From: Pseudodesulfovibrio aespoeensis Aspo-2
GTDB taxonomy: Bacteria > Desulfobacterota > Desulfovibrionia > Desulfovibrionales > Desulfovibrionaceae
Direction of reading: 5' to 3'
DNA: 64,000 bases
NCBI RefSeq assembly: GCF_000176915.2
Contig: NC_014844.1
Span: 2,914,001 to 2,978,000, forward strand
The notes beneath the pieces were generated by a model. That model was not told where the DNA came from, searched no databases, and saw nothing but the letters and a program-made list of their open reading frames with translations. This document shows, in pieces, positions 45,439 to 55,854 of the stretch; position 1 is the stretch's first letter; each line of letters starts with the position of its first letter. Both the position numbers and the translations under genes were made by a program.

Positions 45439-46582
45439 GGGTCTGCTCCTCGCTTTGGGTGTCGGACTGGTCGGCCTGCATCGGCTCCATATCTTCGAGG
45501 CTGTCGGTGCGGCGCAGGTTGAAGGCGTCGAAACGGCGGCTCCACCAGACGTTGAACGGCTTTCCCGACCCCAGGATGGACGGGCCGAAATCCAGGCGCA
45601 GGTCGAACTGCCAGAATTCCTCGGAACACATGGGGCCGAGCTTGACCGCGTCCTTGGGCGTGCACAGGATCGCCTCGCAACCCAGGCGGCTGGCCGCAGC
45701 CTGCATGGCCAGCACGTCGGCCTTGGTAAAGGCGTGGTGATCGCGAAAAACCAGATGCCGGGCCGGGGGATAGCCGAAAAACCGCGCCGCCGTGCGCCTG
45801 ACCTGCTCCGGGTCGCCCACGCCCGTGACCAGCAGATAGGCCCCGCCGCCGAACCCGGCCTCGGCATTGCCGTGCAGCACATGGCGCACGCCGGTCGGGC
45901 GAATCTGAAAGCTGAACACGGGCTTGCGGAACCGCTCCAGCCGCTCTTTGATGAACGGGGTGAGCCGGGCGAAATTCTCAGGCCCGATCTTGATCATGAA
46001 GGCGTCGGCCCGCTTCAGGGCAGAGACTGGCTCCCGCCACGATCCGGCGGGGATGACCCGGTTCCACTGCCCGGCCAAGTCATCGGGCCGCAGCAGCACG
46101 AGATCGAGGTGGCGCTTGACCGCCAGATGCTGGAAGCCGTCGTCCAGCACCACCAGTCCGGGGTGGAACTGCTGCATGGCCCAGCGCCCGGCGCGGGTGC
46201 GCACCGGGTCCACCACCACCCTGGCCTTGGGATGCATGGTGGCGAGCATGAGCGGCTCATCGCCCGCCTCCTCGGCCAGCGCGCCCGGCTTGACCAGATA
46301 GGGATAGGTCACGGGCCGGGCCTTGTAGCCGCGCGTGAGCAGCAGCGCCTCCAGGCCCCGGCTCTCGGCCCAGCCGAGCAGCCAGCCGGCCACCGGGGTC
46401 TTGCCCGTGCCGCCCCAGCCGATGTTGCCCACTGAAACAGTGAGCGCGCCCGGCTCCCACGAGGGAAGCAGGCCGCGCCCGTAAAGCCCCGCCCGCATCC
46501 GCATCCCCGCTCCGTAGGCCCAGGAAAAGGGCGTCAGTATCGGGGAGAGGGACCGTTGCAGCGCGTCTATGGAATGTGACAT
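45425..46582 (-). CDS. lpxK: tetraacyldisaccharide 4'-kinase LpxK
   Basis: The 385-residue protein phosphorylates the 4' position of the lipid A disaccharide at the inner face of the membrane. It has the P-loop VSVGNIGWGGTGKTPV (residues about 48-63), LTRGYKA, VLDDGFQHLAV and DAFMIKIGPEN, all typical of LpxK. The C-terminus is somewhat extended and acidic (EEQTHGKE). Its presence shows a Gram-negative outer membrane. It precedes and slightly overlaps the RNase R gene. Confidence 0.93.
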   Translation of the reverse strand: MSHSIDALQRSLSPILTPFSWAYGAGMRMRAGLYGRGLLPSWEPGALTVSVGNIGWGGTGKTPVAGWLLGWAESRGLEALLLTRGYKARPVTYPYLVKPGALAEEAGDEPLMLATMHPKARVVVDPVRTRAGRWAMQQFHPGLVVLDDGFQHLAVKRHLDLVLLRPDDLAGQWNRVIPAGSWREPVSALKRADAFMIKIGPENFARLTPFIKERLERFRKPVFSFQIRPTGVRHVLHGNAEAGFGGGAYLLVTGVGDPEQVRRTAARFFGYPPARHLVFRDHHAFTKADVLAMQAAASRLGCEAILCTPKDAVKLGPMCSEEFWQFDLRLDFGPSILGSGKPFNVWWSRRFDAFNLRRTDSLEDMEPMQADQSDTQSEEQTHGKE

Positions 46583-46585
46583 CGC

Positions 46586-46612
46586 AAAAAGGGGAGGCCT
46601 TCCGGCCTCCCC
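46586..46612 (-). terminator. intrinsic terminator of the Bax-inhibitor-like gene
   Basis: On the minus strand GGGGAGGCC and GGCCTCCCC form a 9-bp stem followed by TTTTT, eight bases after the stop codon of the gene at 46620. Confidence 0.85.
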
Positions 46613-46619
46613 GAACGCG

Positions 46620-47351
46620 CTATCTGCGGTCGCCCATGAGCCGGAGCAGCATGAGGAAGAGGTTGATGAAGTCGAGATACAGGGTCAGGGCGCCCAGGAT
46701 GGTGCCGCGACGGATGGCCGCGGTGTCTCCCACCGGGACGTTCTCGCCCATGGTCTTGAGCTTCTGCGTGTCGTAGGCGGTCAGGCCGAGGAAGATGATC
46801 ACGCCGATGACCGAGATGGCAAACGCCATGGCCGAGCTCTGCATGAACATGTTCACCACCATGGCGATGATGATGCCGATGAGGCCCATGAAGAGCAGGC
46901 TGCCCCAGCTGGTCAGGTCTTTTTTGGTCAGCAGGCCGTAGGCGGACATGGCCCCGAACATGCCTGCGGAGATGAAGAAGGTGGAGGCCACGGACTCTGC
47001 GGTATAGGCCAGCAGGATGGGCGTCAGGGTCAGTCCGTTCAGGCCGCTGTAAAGCATGAACAGGCCGGTGGCCGTAGCCGGGTTCATGGTCGAGATGCGG
47101 GCGCTGAGGTAGAAGACGATGCCCAGCTCGGCAAAGAGCAGAATGAAGACCAGGGTGGACATGCTCGCCGTGCCGGTGGCAGGGTCCACCACAAAGAACA
47201 TCTGCATGAGGGCCTGGGAGTTGATTACGATGTACGACACGAGGGCGGTCAGGGCGAGGCCGCCGCTCATCCACCCGTACACGCCGCGCATGAAAGCATT
47301 GACGACCTCGGTTTTCGCCATCTGGCCGGATGCGCTGGGATATTGACTCAT
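46620..47351 (-). CDS. Bax inhibitor-1/YccA family membrane protein
   Basis: The 243-residue product has seven hydrophobic helices and the family's segments GVYGWMSGGLALTALVSY, GIVFYLSARISTMNPATATGLFM, and a C-terminal LTAYDTQKLKTMG..ALTLYLDFINLFLMLLRL. Relatives act as pH-sensitive calcium-leak channels or modulate FtsH; the role here is unknown. ATG has TTGGAGGAA upstream. It is transcribed alone, with its own terminator, divergently from the kinase at 47535. Confidence 0.93.
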   Translation of the reverse strand: MSQYPSASGQMAKTEVVNAFMRGVYGWMSGGLALTALVSYIVINSQALMQMFFVVDPATGTASMSTLVFILLFAELGIVFYLSARISTMNPATATGLFMLYSGLNGLTLTPILLAYTAESVASTFFISAGMFGAMSAYGLLTKKDLTSWGSLLFMGLIGIIIAMVVNMFMQSSAMAFAISVIGVIIFLGLTAYDTQKLKTMGENVPVGDTAAIRRGTILGALTLYLDFINLFLMLLRLMGDRR

Positions 47352-47534
47352 GAATATTCCTCCAAGTTTTGTTCTCTGGTTCTGGGTCGGAACAGTGCCG
47401 ACATTGATATCAATTAATCAGCTTTTCCGCACGAGGCAAGTGAAAGCGGTTTTCTGCACATAAATAATTTGACGCACTGTCGGAATAGGGCAGTATGAAA
47501 TGGATAGAACTCTTACGCGCAGGAGCGGCCCGTC

Positions 47535-48737
47535 ATGGCGTCCAGGCATTGCAATATCGCCAAAGTGCATGTTGCCGGCGACAAATCCGTCTTTCTCCCT
47601 GTTTCCGGCTCGGACAAGCCGGACATATCCCCCATGGTCCTCGCCAAATGGCAGGGCCTGGCCGATCTGGCGGCCAAGTCCATCGGCGTCGCGGCAGGGC
47701 TGATCATGCGCCTGCACCCGGAGGATATTGAAGTCTGTACAGCCAGTGCCGCCCAGGACATCTACAAGTCAGAGGACAGGGAACGCCTCGGTCTTGGACT
47801 GTACTGCGAGACTGTGGTCGGCACCCGCGACATCCTGAACATTCCCGACGCCCTGGCCGACGAACAGTGGAAGAGCAACCCGGACATCCGGCGGGGCATG
47901 GTCGCCTACCTGGGCATGCCCCTCAAGTGGCCCGACGGAGAGATATTCGGCACCATCTGCGTGCTTGGCAGGGAAGCGCATCCCTTTTTGGACCTGCATA
48001 TCGAGATACTGGCCCACCTGCGCATGGCCGTGGAGACCGACCTGCACATGCTCTCGGAGCGGCAGCGGCTGGAGCGGCTGTGCCATGAGAAGGACCTGGC
48101 CCTGCGCGAGGCGCACCACCGGATCATGAACCACCTGCACATGCTCTCCGGCCTGATCCAGCTCGGAGTCTATGGCGAGCCGTCCACTGCGGAGGAAATA
48201 GCCGCCCTGCTCGGCGACCTGACGGACCGCATCCGGGCCATTGCCATGCTCCATTCGCACATCGCCTCGGCAGAAGGGGCGCAGGTGCCGATCAGCGACT
48301 TCATCGAGACCATCGCCGTGACCACCATCGACACCCTTGCCAGCAAGGACATCGACCTGAAGCTGGACCTCGCGCCCATGGCCGTGAACCGCCGCACGTT
48401 CTTTCATCTGGGGCTCTTGGTCAGCGAGCTGATCACCAACGCCATCAAACACGCCTTTGCCGAGACCTCGCGTCCGGAGATTCACGTCACCCTCAGGAAC
48501 ATCGACGAGAACGCCTTCTCCCTCCAGATCCGCGACAACGGTCCGGGACTGCCCGCAGGCCTCATCCCCGAGGAATGCACCTCCATAGGCATGATGCTCA
48601 TCAGCGACCTGCCCGTCCAGATGGGCGGTAGCCACTCCATCCGTACCGACCACGGCGCGGTCTTCGATTTCACGCTGGAAAAGCGGGCCGGGGAACCGGA
48701 CCCGCCACTGGAGCAGGACAAGCCAAAGCAGGCTTAG
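47535..48737 (+). CDS. GAF-containing HWE/HisKA_2-type sensor histidine kinase
   Basis: The 400-residue soluble protein has a GAF sensor (residues about 35-170; LGLYCETVVGTRDILNIPDA, YLGMPLKWPDGEIFGTICVLG). A HisKA_2 phosphoacceptor follows (LREAHHRIMNHLHMLSGLIQL, residues about 193-213) and then a HATPase domain (LGLLVSELITNAIKHAF, RDNGPGLP). The GAF fold with conserved GT(I/C)CVL resembles phytochrome-like and redox-sensing kinases. No cognate response regulator is adjacent. AGGAG lies nine bases before the ATG. Confidence 0.9.
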   Translation: MASRHCNIAKVHVAGDKSVFLPVSGSDKPDISPMVLAKWQGLADLAAKSIGVAAGLIMRLHPEDIEVCTASAAQDIYKSEDRERLGLGLYCETVVGTRDILNIPDALADEQWKSNPDIRRGMVAYLGMPLKWPDGEIFGTICVLGREAHPFLDLHIEILAHLRMAVETDLHMLSERQRLERLCHEKDLALREAHHRIMNHLHMLSGLIQLGVYGEPSTAEEIAALLGDLTDRIRAIAMLHSHIASAEGAQVPISDFIETIAVTTIDTLASKDIDLKLDLAPMAVNRRTFFHLGLLVSELITNAIKHAFAETSRPEIHVTLRNIDENAFSLQIRDNGPGLPAGLIPEECTSIGMMLISDLPVQMGGSHSIRTDHGAVFDFTLEKRAGEPDPPLEQDKPKQA

Positions 48738-49162
48738 CCGCGCGGGAAGCGGGCCTCGGCCTCCCTGATGGAGATGACGGCCATGCCCACCGGGGCCAGG
48801 GTGATGGCCGCCAGCTTGAGGTGCTGCCACCCCCACGGGATGCCGATGATGGTCACGAAGCAGCCCAGGGCCGAAATAACATGGCCCAGGCACAGCCACC
48901 ACCCGGCAAAGACGAACCAGAGAACATTGCCGATGATGCCCCACTCCGAGGTGCCGATATCCCTGCGCCCGGTCAGGATATCGCGCCGGATAAGGGTGCG
49001 ACCAAAGGGGACCAGGGCGAACCCGGCGATGACAAAGGCCGAGCGCGCCCAGGGCAGCCCGATGATGGACACGGCCATCAGGCACCCGGCCAGGAGCCAG
49101 CCCAGCGCCATGAACACCCCGCCCATCACGAACCAGATCACATTGCCGAGAAATGAGAGCAT
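48734..49162 (-). CDS. YccF domain membrane protein
   Basis: The 142-residue product has two YccF repeats, each with GNVIWFVxGG/GNVLWFVFAGWW followed by a second helix and IIGLPW/IIGIPWG. That pattern is diagnostic of the family. Four membrane helices are predicted. Function is unknown. Its stop overlaps that of the convergent kinase by 4 bp. Confidence 0.9.
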   Translation of the reverse strand: MLSFLGNVIWFVMGGVFMALGWLLAGCLMAVSIIGLPWARSAFVIAGFALVPFGRTLIRRDILTGRRDIGTSEWGIIGNVLWFVFAGWWLCLGHVISALGCFVTIIGIPWGWQHLKLAAITLAPVGMAVISIREAEARFPRG

Positions 49163-49190
49163 GCCGCCTCCGTCATATCATGAAGAGCTG

Positions 49191-50120
49191 TCAGCCCGTA
49201 AAATCGTTGATCCAGCGCAGCAGGGTGATGCCCACCAGGAGGCCGCCTTCGAGCCGGGTGATACGCCAGCCGGTGCGCAGCATGACCAGCACCAGCCCGA
49301 CCATGACCACCAGGACGATGAGTCCTGACCCGGCCTCTGGCGACACGGGCAGGGGCTTGAGCAGGCAGGTCAGCCCGAGCACACCGGCGAAATTGAAGAA
49401 ATCCGAGCCGATGAGATTGCCGAGCAGCATCTCGTTCTTGCCCTTGACCGAGGCGGCGAGGCAGGTGACCAACTCGGGCAGGCTCGTGCCCGCGGCCACG
49501 ATGGTCACGCCGATGACCCACGACGACACGCCCAGGTCCGTGGCAATGGAGGTAGCTGCCGTGACCATCAGGTGGCCGCCGCCGGAAATGGCCGCAAAGC
49601 CGAGCGCGAGCATGAGCCAGTCGCGCCAGGACGCGGCGCGTCCCTTGATCTCCTCAAGCTCTGCCTCGCCCGGCGACTCGCGCTTCACGCCGAGATAGAC
49701 GAGGTAGCAGACCAGCAGGCCCACCAGCACCGCGCCAAAGACCCTGCCCATCTCCCCGGTGAAGGAGACAGCCAGGATGCCCGCCGTGGTCAGGAAGAGC
49801 AGCAGCCCGTCGCGGTAGACAATGGTCCTGGTCGTCACCAGCGGCCTGATCATGGCCATCAGGCCGAGGATGAAGCCGAGGTTGAAGATGTTGGAGCCGA
49901 CCACGTTGGACAGGGAGATGTCGTTGTGGCCGCGAAAGGCGGCGTTCACCGTGACCAGGAACTCCGGGGCCGAGGTGCCCATGGCCACGATGGTCAGGCC
50001 GATGACCAGCTCCGAGACATTGAACTTGCGCGCGATGAGCGCCGCCGAGGTGACGATCCAGCTGGCCCCGAACCAGAGCAGGGCGGCAGACACGGCAAAG
50101 GTGAGAAAATCTATCAGCAT
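49191..50120 (-). CDS. CaxA/YrbG-type sodium-calcium exchanger
   Basis: The 309-residue antiporter has the two inverted alpha repeats of the CaCA superfamily: GTSAPEFLVTV..SLSNVVGSNIFN and GTSLPELVTCL..LLGNLIGSDFFN. The Glu residues of the repeats bind the exchanged ions. About ten helices are predicted. It probably exports Ca2+ in exchange for Na+ or H+. It lies 28 bp downstream of the YccF gene on the same strand. Confidence 0.93.
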   Translation of the reverse strand: MLIDFLTFAVSAALLWFGASWIVTSAALIARKFNVSELVIGLTIVAMGTSAPEFLVTVNAAFRGHNDISLSNVVGSNIFNLGFILGLMAMIRPLVTTRTIVYRDGLLLFLTTAGILAVSFTGEMGRVFGAVLVGLLVCYLVYLGVKRESPGEAELEEIKGRAASWRDWLMLALGFAAISGGGHLMVTAATSIATDLGVSSWVIGVTIVAAGTSLPELVTCLAASVKGKNEMLLGNLIGSDFFNFAGVLGLTCLLKPLPVSPEAGSGLIVLVVMVGLVLVMLRTGWRITRLEGGLLVGITLLRWINDFTG

Positions 50121-50158
50121 GAGTCAATCCTATGGCAGATGACGGGGCGGGGCAAGGG

Positions 50159-51223
50159 CTACTTGCCACCCGCTGCCTGCGTTTTCTTCCACTCCCGGAC
50201 AATCTCCGGCCTGGGCTCGGCCCAAGGCAGCGCGGTTTCACGCGAGGGCGCGACTTCGATCGTGTCGACGGCGCCGGCGCGGCGCACGGTGACGCGCACC
50301 AGCTGGCCCGTGGTCTCGAAATGGCGGCGCGCCCGGGTGGCGTAGGAGGCGACCAGGGAGGCCGCGTCGCGCACCGCCTCGGCGGACCATTCGCCCGCCA
50401 GGGGACGGGCCACGGCCAGGGGGCCGGGGAACTCCGCGAGCTTGAACACGTAATCGTCCGGGCCAAGGCACGCCTCAAGCTCGACGTTGTCCTCGGCAGT
50501 GCGGCCAAAGGCGAGCCAGTGCGGCCCGGCCCAGTATTGCCTGCCAGCGCGGGCAAGGCGAAAATCCACCGGCTCGGGGCGCGGGCGGTACAGGAGCAGC
50601 TGGACAAACCGGGCCGCGCCCTGGACCTCGGTCAGGCAGCACCCTCCTGCCGGGGTGGGGATCTCGGTGAAGCCGTAGCGCTCGGCCAGTTCGTACTGGG
50701 GCCTGCGTCCCCGGCCCCGCCAGTCGAGCAGCCGGGCGCGGTCCACCAGCCCGGATTCCTCCATGGGCGTAGGCGGCAGGTTGCGGGCGCACAGGGGCCG
50801 CAGGAGCAGATCGCGCACCCCGGCCCGCTTGGTGATGACGTTGAGGGCGTCGGCGCGCTGGCTCATGGGCCGCTGGCCGAGCACCTCGCCGGACACGAGG
50901 AAGGCGGCGCCGTATGCGGGCATCAGCTCCACGGCCCGACCAAGCATGGCGATCTTGCAATCGATGCACGGGTTGAGCCACTTGCCGAACCCCTGGGACG
51001 GGCCGGACAGGAGCATGTCCACATAGCGGTCACTGATGTCCACCGCCTCGACCTCAATTCCGTAATGATCCCGCCAGAAGGGAATCAGGTGCGCCTTGCC
51101 GAAAAAGGGCGTCATGAAGTGCAGGCCGAGTACGGCAAGACCCTGGTCCATGACCGTGCGCATGGCCAGGATGGAGTCCAGCCCGCCGGAGAGCAGCGCA
51201 AGGGCGTCGTATTTCCTGTTCAT
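50159..51223 (-). CDS. PP-loop ATP pyrophosphatase, MnmA/ThiI-like tRNA thiolation family
   Basis: The 354-residue protein has a PP-loop (LALLSGGLDSILA, residues about 8-20) and a PCIDCK cysteine motif near residue 85. FLVSGEVLGQRPMSQ and a CCLTE motif follow. Enzymes of this shape adenylate a tRNA base or other substrate for sulfur transfer. It is not the standard MnmA, because the central and C-terminal parts differ and its C-terminal part looks like an added domain. The exact substrate is uncertain. Confidence 0.78.
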   Translation of the reverse strand: MNRKYDALALLSGGLDSILAMRTVMDQGLAVLGLHFMTPFFGKAHLIPFWRDHYGIEVEAVDISDRYVDMLLSGPSQGFGKWLNPCIDCKIAMLGRAVELMPAYGAAFLVSGEVLGQRPMSQRADALNVITKRAGVRDLLLRPLCARNLPPTPMEESGLVDRARLLDWRGRGRRPQYELAERYGFTEIPTPAGGCCLTEVQGAARFVQLLLYRPRPEPVDFRLARAGRQYWAGPHWLAFGRTAEDNVELEACLGPDDYVFKLAEFPGPLAVARPLAGEWSAEAVRDAASLVASYATRARRHFETTGQLVRVTVRRAGAVDTIEVAPSRETALPWAEPRPEIVREWKKTQAAGGK

Positions 51224-51369
51224 GGGTGCGACCCTTATTGGAGAATCGGGCCGAGGTCAAAGGGATACCGCATCGGCCAAAACGGCCAAGAAGTATCTTT
51301 TTGTGGTAACATCCCTCAATTGCGCGTAGCGAACATGGGAACTGCAGTTTTCGGCCTAGGAGACCATCC

Positions 51370-51912
51370 ATGACCAAAATCAACTGGAACGACGAACTCA
51401 GCGTCAATGTCCCGGCCATTGACAACCAGCACAAGGAGCTCATCAGGATAGCGAATGTGCTCATCAACGCCGTCTCCCTCGGACGCGATGATCGTGTGGT
51501 GGGGGACGTCATCAGAAAGCTCCGCGACTACACCGTGTTCCACTTCAGCAGCGAAGAAACTCTCATGCAGGACATCCGCTACCCCAAGCGGGCCGAGCAC
51601 GAGGCGGAACACAGAAGACTCAAGCAGAGCGTCAAAAACTACCAGCGGGTTCTCTACAAGAAAGAATCCATCACCCCCCACGAGGTTCTCGACTTCCTGA
51701 AGGAGTGGCTCCTGACGCACATCCTGACATTTGACCGCGAACTCGCGCGATTCATCCATGCCCAGGAAGCCGCCAAGGCATTGGCCGAGGAGCAGGCCCA
51801 GGCCATAAAGGGCATGACGCCTCCCAACGGCCCCGCGCCGGACTCGCCCAGCTCCGAGTCTTCGCCACCCGTAGACGCAATTCCCAGCCGTGGGGACTCA
51901 TCTGAAACGTAG
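51370..51912 (+). CDS. bacteriohemerythrin
   Basis: The 180-residue protein binds a di-iron centre through His21 (DNQH), His58 and Glu62 (FHFSSEE), His77 and His81 (HEAEH), His117 and Asp122 (THILTFD). That is a complete hemerythrin ligand set, so it can carry or sense O2, as expected in an anaerobe meeting oxygen. After residue 135 the domain is followed by a Pro/Ser/Asp-rich, probably disordered tail of about 45 residues. It is a single gene transcribed divergently from the PP-loop gene; a palindrome AACTGCAGTT lies about 30 bp upstream. Confidence 0.92.
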   Translation: MTKINWNDELSVNVPAIDNQHKELIRIANVLINAVSLGRDDRVVGDVIRKLRDYTVFHFSSEETLMQDIRYPKRAEHEAEHRRLKQSVKNYQRVLYKKESITPHEVLDFLKEWLLTHILTFDRELARFIHAQEAAKALAEEQAQAIKGMTPPNGPAPDSPSSESSPPVDAIPSRGDSSET

Positions 51913-52029
51913 TACGCTATAAAAACTGGCATTTTCACCCAAGCATATCCCTGTTGCCCGGCGGACGCGTATCTGGTATCCAAGCGTGTTGCTCATTCGT
52001 TGCGTCTGTAACACCCGGAGGAAATTCAC

Positions 52030-53127
52030 ATGGCACGAAAAGCCGTCGACGCCGACGCCTTGCGCAAGGAAGCTCTCGGCACTGCCCTGACCACCATCGA
52101 GCGCAAATTCGGCAAGGGCGCCATCATGCGCCTTGACGACGAGGCGTCCCACGCCATCCCCTTCATCCCCACGGGTTCCATCGGCCTGGACATCGCCCTT
52201 GGCATCGGCGGCGTGCCGCGCGGCCGCGTCATAGAGATTTACGGCCCGGAATCGTCAGGCAAGACGACCCTGGCCCTGCACATCGTGGCCCAGGCGCAAA
52301 AACAGGGCGGCAACGCAGCCTTTGTGGACGCGGAGCACGCCCTTGACCCCGGCTATGCCAAGCGGCTGGGCGTCAAGACCGACGAGATGCTCATCTCCCA
52401 GCCCGACTATGGCGAGCAGGCGCTGGAAATCGCCGACCTGCTGGTGCGCTCCGGCGCTGTGGACGTGATCGTCATCGACTCGGTGGCCGCGCTCATCCCC
52501 CAGGCCGAGCTGGAAGGCCAGATGGGCGAGACCCAGGTGGGCGGTCAGGCCCGGCTCATGTCCCATGCCCTGCGCAAGCTGACTGGCACCATCCACAAGT
52601 CCAACTGCGTGGTCATCTTCATCAACCAGATCCGCATGAAGATCGGCATGACCGGCTACGGCAACCCGGAGACCACCTCTGGCGGCAACGCGCTCAAGTT
52701 CTACGCCTCCTGCCGGCTCGACATCCGCCGCATCCAGACCCTCAAGGACAAGGACGAATCCTACGGCATTCGCGCCCGGATCAAGGTGGTCAAGAACAAG
52801 GTCGCCCCGCCCTTCAGGGAGGCGCTGGTGGACGTGCTCTACGGCCAGGGCATCAGCCGCACCGGCGAGCTGATCGACATGGGCGTGGAGCTCGGCATCA
52901 TCGAAAAATCCGGCTCCTGGTTCGCCTTTGGGTCCGAAAAACTCGGCCAGGGCAAGGAGAACGTGCGCCAGCTGCTTGAGGACAACCCGGATATCGCCGG
53001 GGCCATCGAGGAAAAACTCATGGCCCACCTGGGATATCGCGGCGAGCCGGCAGCAGGCAAGCTCACCCGGTCGACCAGGGACTCGGCCGGGGACTCGACC
53101 GGGGACTCGACCGAAACCGACGACTAG
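52030..53127 (+). CDS. recA: recombinase RecA
   Basis: The 365-residue protein has the RecA ATPase core: Walker [30 protein letters not shown], and the L2/DNA-binding region [28 protein letters not shown]. It coats single-stranded DNA, drives strand exchange, and would stimulate cleavage of S24 repressors such as that at 42483. GGAGGA precedes the ATG. The C-terminal tail ends in a short tandem repeat ([12 protein letters not shown]). I see no consensus LexA box in the 117 bp upstream. It is followed by alaS, a common neighbour. Confidence 0.97.
   Translation: MARKAVDADALRKEALGTALTTIERKFGKGAIMRLDDEASHAIPFIPTGSIGLDIALGIGGVPRGRVIEIYGPESSGKTTLALHIVAQAQKQGGNAAFVDAEHALDPGYAKRLGVKTDEMLISQPDYGEQALEIADLLVRSGAVDVIVIDSVAALIPQAELEGQMGETQVGGQARLMSHALRKLTGTIHKSNCVVIFINQIRMKIGMTGYGNPETTSGGNALKFYASCRLDIRRIQTLKDKDESYGIRARIKVVKNKVAPPFREALVDVLYGQGISRTGELIDMGVELGIIEKSGSWFAFGSEKLGQGKENVRQLLEDNPDIAGAIEEKLMAHLGYRGEPAAGKLTRSTRDSAGDSTGDSTETDD
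53077..53112 (+). repeat. three 12-bp tandem repeats in recA 3' end
   Basis: Three copies of GGGGACTCGACC (first copy AGGGACTCGGCC) encode [12 protein letters not shown] in the disordered acidic tail. They could change number by slippage without breaking frame. Confidence 0.85.
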
Positions 53128-53214
53128 ACACCGTATACGCCCGGCAACGGCGCCTCGGCCACCCGGCCCGGGGCGCTTTTGTCTGGAACCTAATTTTGTG
53201 GAGAACACCGAACC

Positions 53215-55854
53215 ATGCACGCTGCTGAAATCCGCCAGAGATTCCTCGAATATTTCCAGGAGAACAACCACGCCATCGTGGAGTCGTCGCCGCTCATTCC
53301 CAAGGACGACCCCACCCTGCTCTTCACCAACGCGGGCATGGTCCAGTTCAAGCGGCTCTTCCTCGGGCAGGAAAAGCGCGAGTACAGCCGGGCCACCACC
53401 TCGCAAAAATGCCTGCGCGTGGGCGGCAAGCACAACGACCTGGAGAACGTGGGCCGCACCGCGCGCCACCACACCTTCTTCGAGATGCTCGGCAACTTCT
53501 CGTTCGGCGACTATTTCAAGGAAGACGCCATCCGCTACTGCTGGCAGTTCCTGACCGAGGAGCTGAAGCTGCCCAAGGACCGCCTCTATATTACAATATA
53601 TAAAGACGACGACGAGGCAGGCGAGCTGTGGCAGAAGGTGGCGGGCGTCCCGATCGAGCGCATCTACCGGCTGGGCGAGAAGGACAACTTCTGGTCCATG
53701 GGCGACACCGGCCCGTGCGGCCCGTGCTCCGAGGTCCACTTCGACCAGGGCGAGCATGTGGGCTGCGGCCCGGAGTGCGGCATCGGCAAGTGCGACTGTG
53801 ACCGCTACCTCGAAATCTGGAACCTCGTGTTCATGCAATACGACCAGGCCGAGGACGGCACCCGCACGCCCCTGCCGCGCCCGTCCATCGACACGGGCAT
53901 GGGATTGGAGCGCATCGCCGCCGTGTGCCAGGGCGTGGCCTCCAACTACGAGACCGACCTTTTCCAGTCCATCATCCGCTACACCGCCGAGCTGGCCGGG
54001 GTGAAATACCGCGAAAATCAGGAAATCGACACCGCGCTCCAGGTCATCGCCGATCACAGCCGGGCCATCGCCTTCCTCATCCCGGATCAGGTTCTGCCCT
54101 CCAACGAAGGGAGGGGGTACATCCTGCGCCGCCTCATCCGCCGCGCCTGCCGTTTTGGCAAGCTCATGGGCCTGACCGAGCCGTTCCTGTGGAAGACCGC
54201 CAGCAAGGTCGTGGACGACATGGGCGGCCATTTCTCGGAGCTTAGGGATTCCAAGGAGTTCATGATCGAGGTGGTCCGGGGCGAGGAAGAGGGCTTTGCC
54301 AAGACCCTGGACAAGGGGCTGGACATGCTCGAAGCCGAGCTGGCCGAACTGACTGCGGCCAAGGCCGCCATCGTGCCCGGCGACACCGCCTTCAGGCTCT
54401 ACGACACCTACGGATTTCCCATCGACATCGTCCGCGACGTGGCCGAGCGCCAGGGCATGAGCGTGGACGAGCCGGGCTTCGACGCCCTGATGCAGGAACA
54501 GAAATCCCGCTCCAAGGCAGCCTGGAAGGGTTCGGGCGACAAGGACGTGGCCGCAGTGTTCCACACCCTGCTCGAACAGGGGATCACCAGCGGATTCACG
54601 GGCTACGAGACCATGGCCGACCAGTCCGAGATCACCCATGTGCTCAGCCCGGCGGGCGCAGTGGTCGAGCGTCTTGCCGCGGGCGACACCGGCTGGGTCG
54701 TGACCCGGTCCACCCCGTTCTACGGCGAATCCGGCGGCCAGACCGGCGACACCGGCGAAATCGCGGCCTCGTCGGGCCGGGGTGCGGTCACCGACACGGT
54801 CAAGCCGTCCCAGTCGCTCACCGCCCACAAGGTCGAGATGGCCCAGGGCGAGCTCAAGCCCGGCAACTCCGTGTTCCTGACCGTGGACCGGGGCCAGCGG
54901 CTGGCCACCATGCGCAACCATACCGTCACCCACCTGCTCCACGCGGCCCTGCAAAAGGTGCTGGGCGACCACGCCCGGCAGGCAGGCTCGCTGGTCGGGC
55001 CGGACCGGCTGCGCTTTGATTTCACCCACATCAAGGGACTGACCGTGGAGGAGATTGGCCGCGTCGAAACCCTGGTCAACCAGAGTATCCTCGACGCCAT
55101 CCCGGTCAGCCGCGAGGTCATGAGCATCGAACAAGCCCAGACCAAAGGGGCGACCGCCCTGTTTGGCGAAAAATACGGGGACACGGTCTCGGTCATTGAA
55201 GTGCCCGGCGTGTCCATGGAATTCTGCGGCGGCACCCACCTCGACAACACCGGCATCGCCGGATCGTTCGTCATCGTCAGCGAGTCCGGCGTGGCCGCAG
55301 GCATCCGGCGCATCGAGGCGGCCACCGGCGGCAACGCCATCGCCTACTTCAACGAGCGGCGCGCGGCGGCTGCCGAGGCCTCGTCCATGCTCAAGGCCCA
55401 GCCCGCCGAACTGCCCGCCAGGGTCCGCGCCCTGCAACAGCAGGTCAAGGACATGGCCCGCGAGATGAAGCAGCTCCAGACCAGGCTCGCTTCCGGCACG
55501 GGCCGCGACATGCTCGCCGAGGCGCAGCAGATAGGCGGGGTCACGGTGCTGGCCGTCGAGGTGGAGGCCCCGGACATGAACGTCATGCTCGAACAGATGG
55601 ACGCCCTGCGCAGCAAGCTGCCGTCGGCCATCGTCTGCCTCGTGGCCGGACACGCGGACGGCAAGGTCTCGGTGGCCCTGTCCGTGACCAAGGACCTGCA
55701 TGGCCGGTTCAAGGCTGGCGAGCTGATCAAGCCCGTGGCCGCCGAGGTGGGCGGCGGAGGCGGCGGACGCCCGGATCTGGCCCGCGCGGGCGGCACCGAT
55801 GCCTCGGGTATCAAGAACGCGCTGGCCAAGCTGAAAGAGCTTGTGGCCGGATAG
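53215..55854 (+). CDS. alaS: alanyl-tRNA synthetase
   Basis: The 879-residue enzyme charges tRNA-Ala. It has the class II catalytic N-terminus ([25 protein letters not shown], and [21 protein letters not shown]), an editing domain with [11 protein letters not shown] and [10 protein letters not shown] (zinc-binding His/Cys), and a C-terminal DHHA1-type domain rich in Gly ([15 protein letters not shown]). Length agrees with the family. The ATG at 53215 follows recA by 87 bp and has a GGAGAAC upstream. Confidence 0.97.
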   Translation: MHAAEIRQRFLEYFQENNHAIVESSPLIPKDDPTLLFTNAGMVQFKRLFLGQEKREYSRATTSQKCLRVGGKHNDLENVGRTARHHTFFEMLGNFSFGDYFKEDAIRYCWQFLTEELKLPKDRLYITIYKDDDEAGELWQKVAGVPIERIYRLGEKDNFWSMGDTGPCGPCSEVHFDQGEHVGCGPECGIGKCDCDRYLEIWNLVFMQYDQAEDGTRTPLPRPSIDTGMGLERIAAVCQGVASNYETDLFQSIIRYTAELAGVKYRENQEIDTALQVIADHSRAIAFLIPDQVLPSNEGRGYILRRLIRRACRFGKLMGLTEPFLWKTASKVVDDMGGHFSELRDSKEFMIEVVRGEEEGFAKTLDKGLDMLEAELAELTAAKAAIVPGDTAFRLYDTYGFPIDIVRDVAERQGMSVDEPGFDALMQEQKSRSKAAWKGSGDKDVAAVFHTLLEQGITSGFTGYETMADQSEITHVLSPAGAVVERLAAGDTGWVVTRSTPFYGESGGQTGDTGEIAASSGRGAVTDTVKPSQSLTAHKVEMAQGELKPGNSVFLTVDRGQRLATMRNHTVTHLLHAALQKVLGDHARQAGSLVGPDRLRFDFTHIKGLTVEEIGRVETLVNQSILDAIPVSREVMSIEQAQTKGATALFGEKYGDTVSVIEVPGVSMEFCGGTHLDNTGIAGSFVIVSESGVAAGIRRIEAATGGNAIAYFNERRAAAAEASSMLKAQPAELPARVRALQQQVKDMAREMKQLQTRLASGTGRDMLAEAQQIGGVTVLAVEVEAPDMNVMLEQMDALRSKLPSAIVCLVAGHADGKVSVALSVTKDLHGRFKAGELIKPVAAEVGGGGGGRPDLARAGGTDASGIKNALAKLKELVAG

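Noticed and set aside
47409..47420. FNR-like site ATTGATATCAAT between divergent genes
   Set aside because: The half-sites lack the four-base spacer of FNR or CRP sites; it may be a simple AT-rich palindrome.
51913..52029. LexA box upstream of recA
   Set aside because: I looked for CTGT-N8-ACAG or similar symmetry and found none; a divergent LexA motif cannot be excluded.
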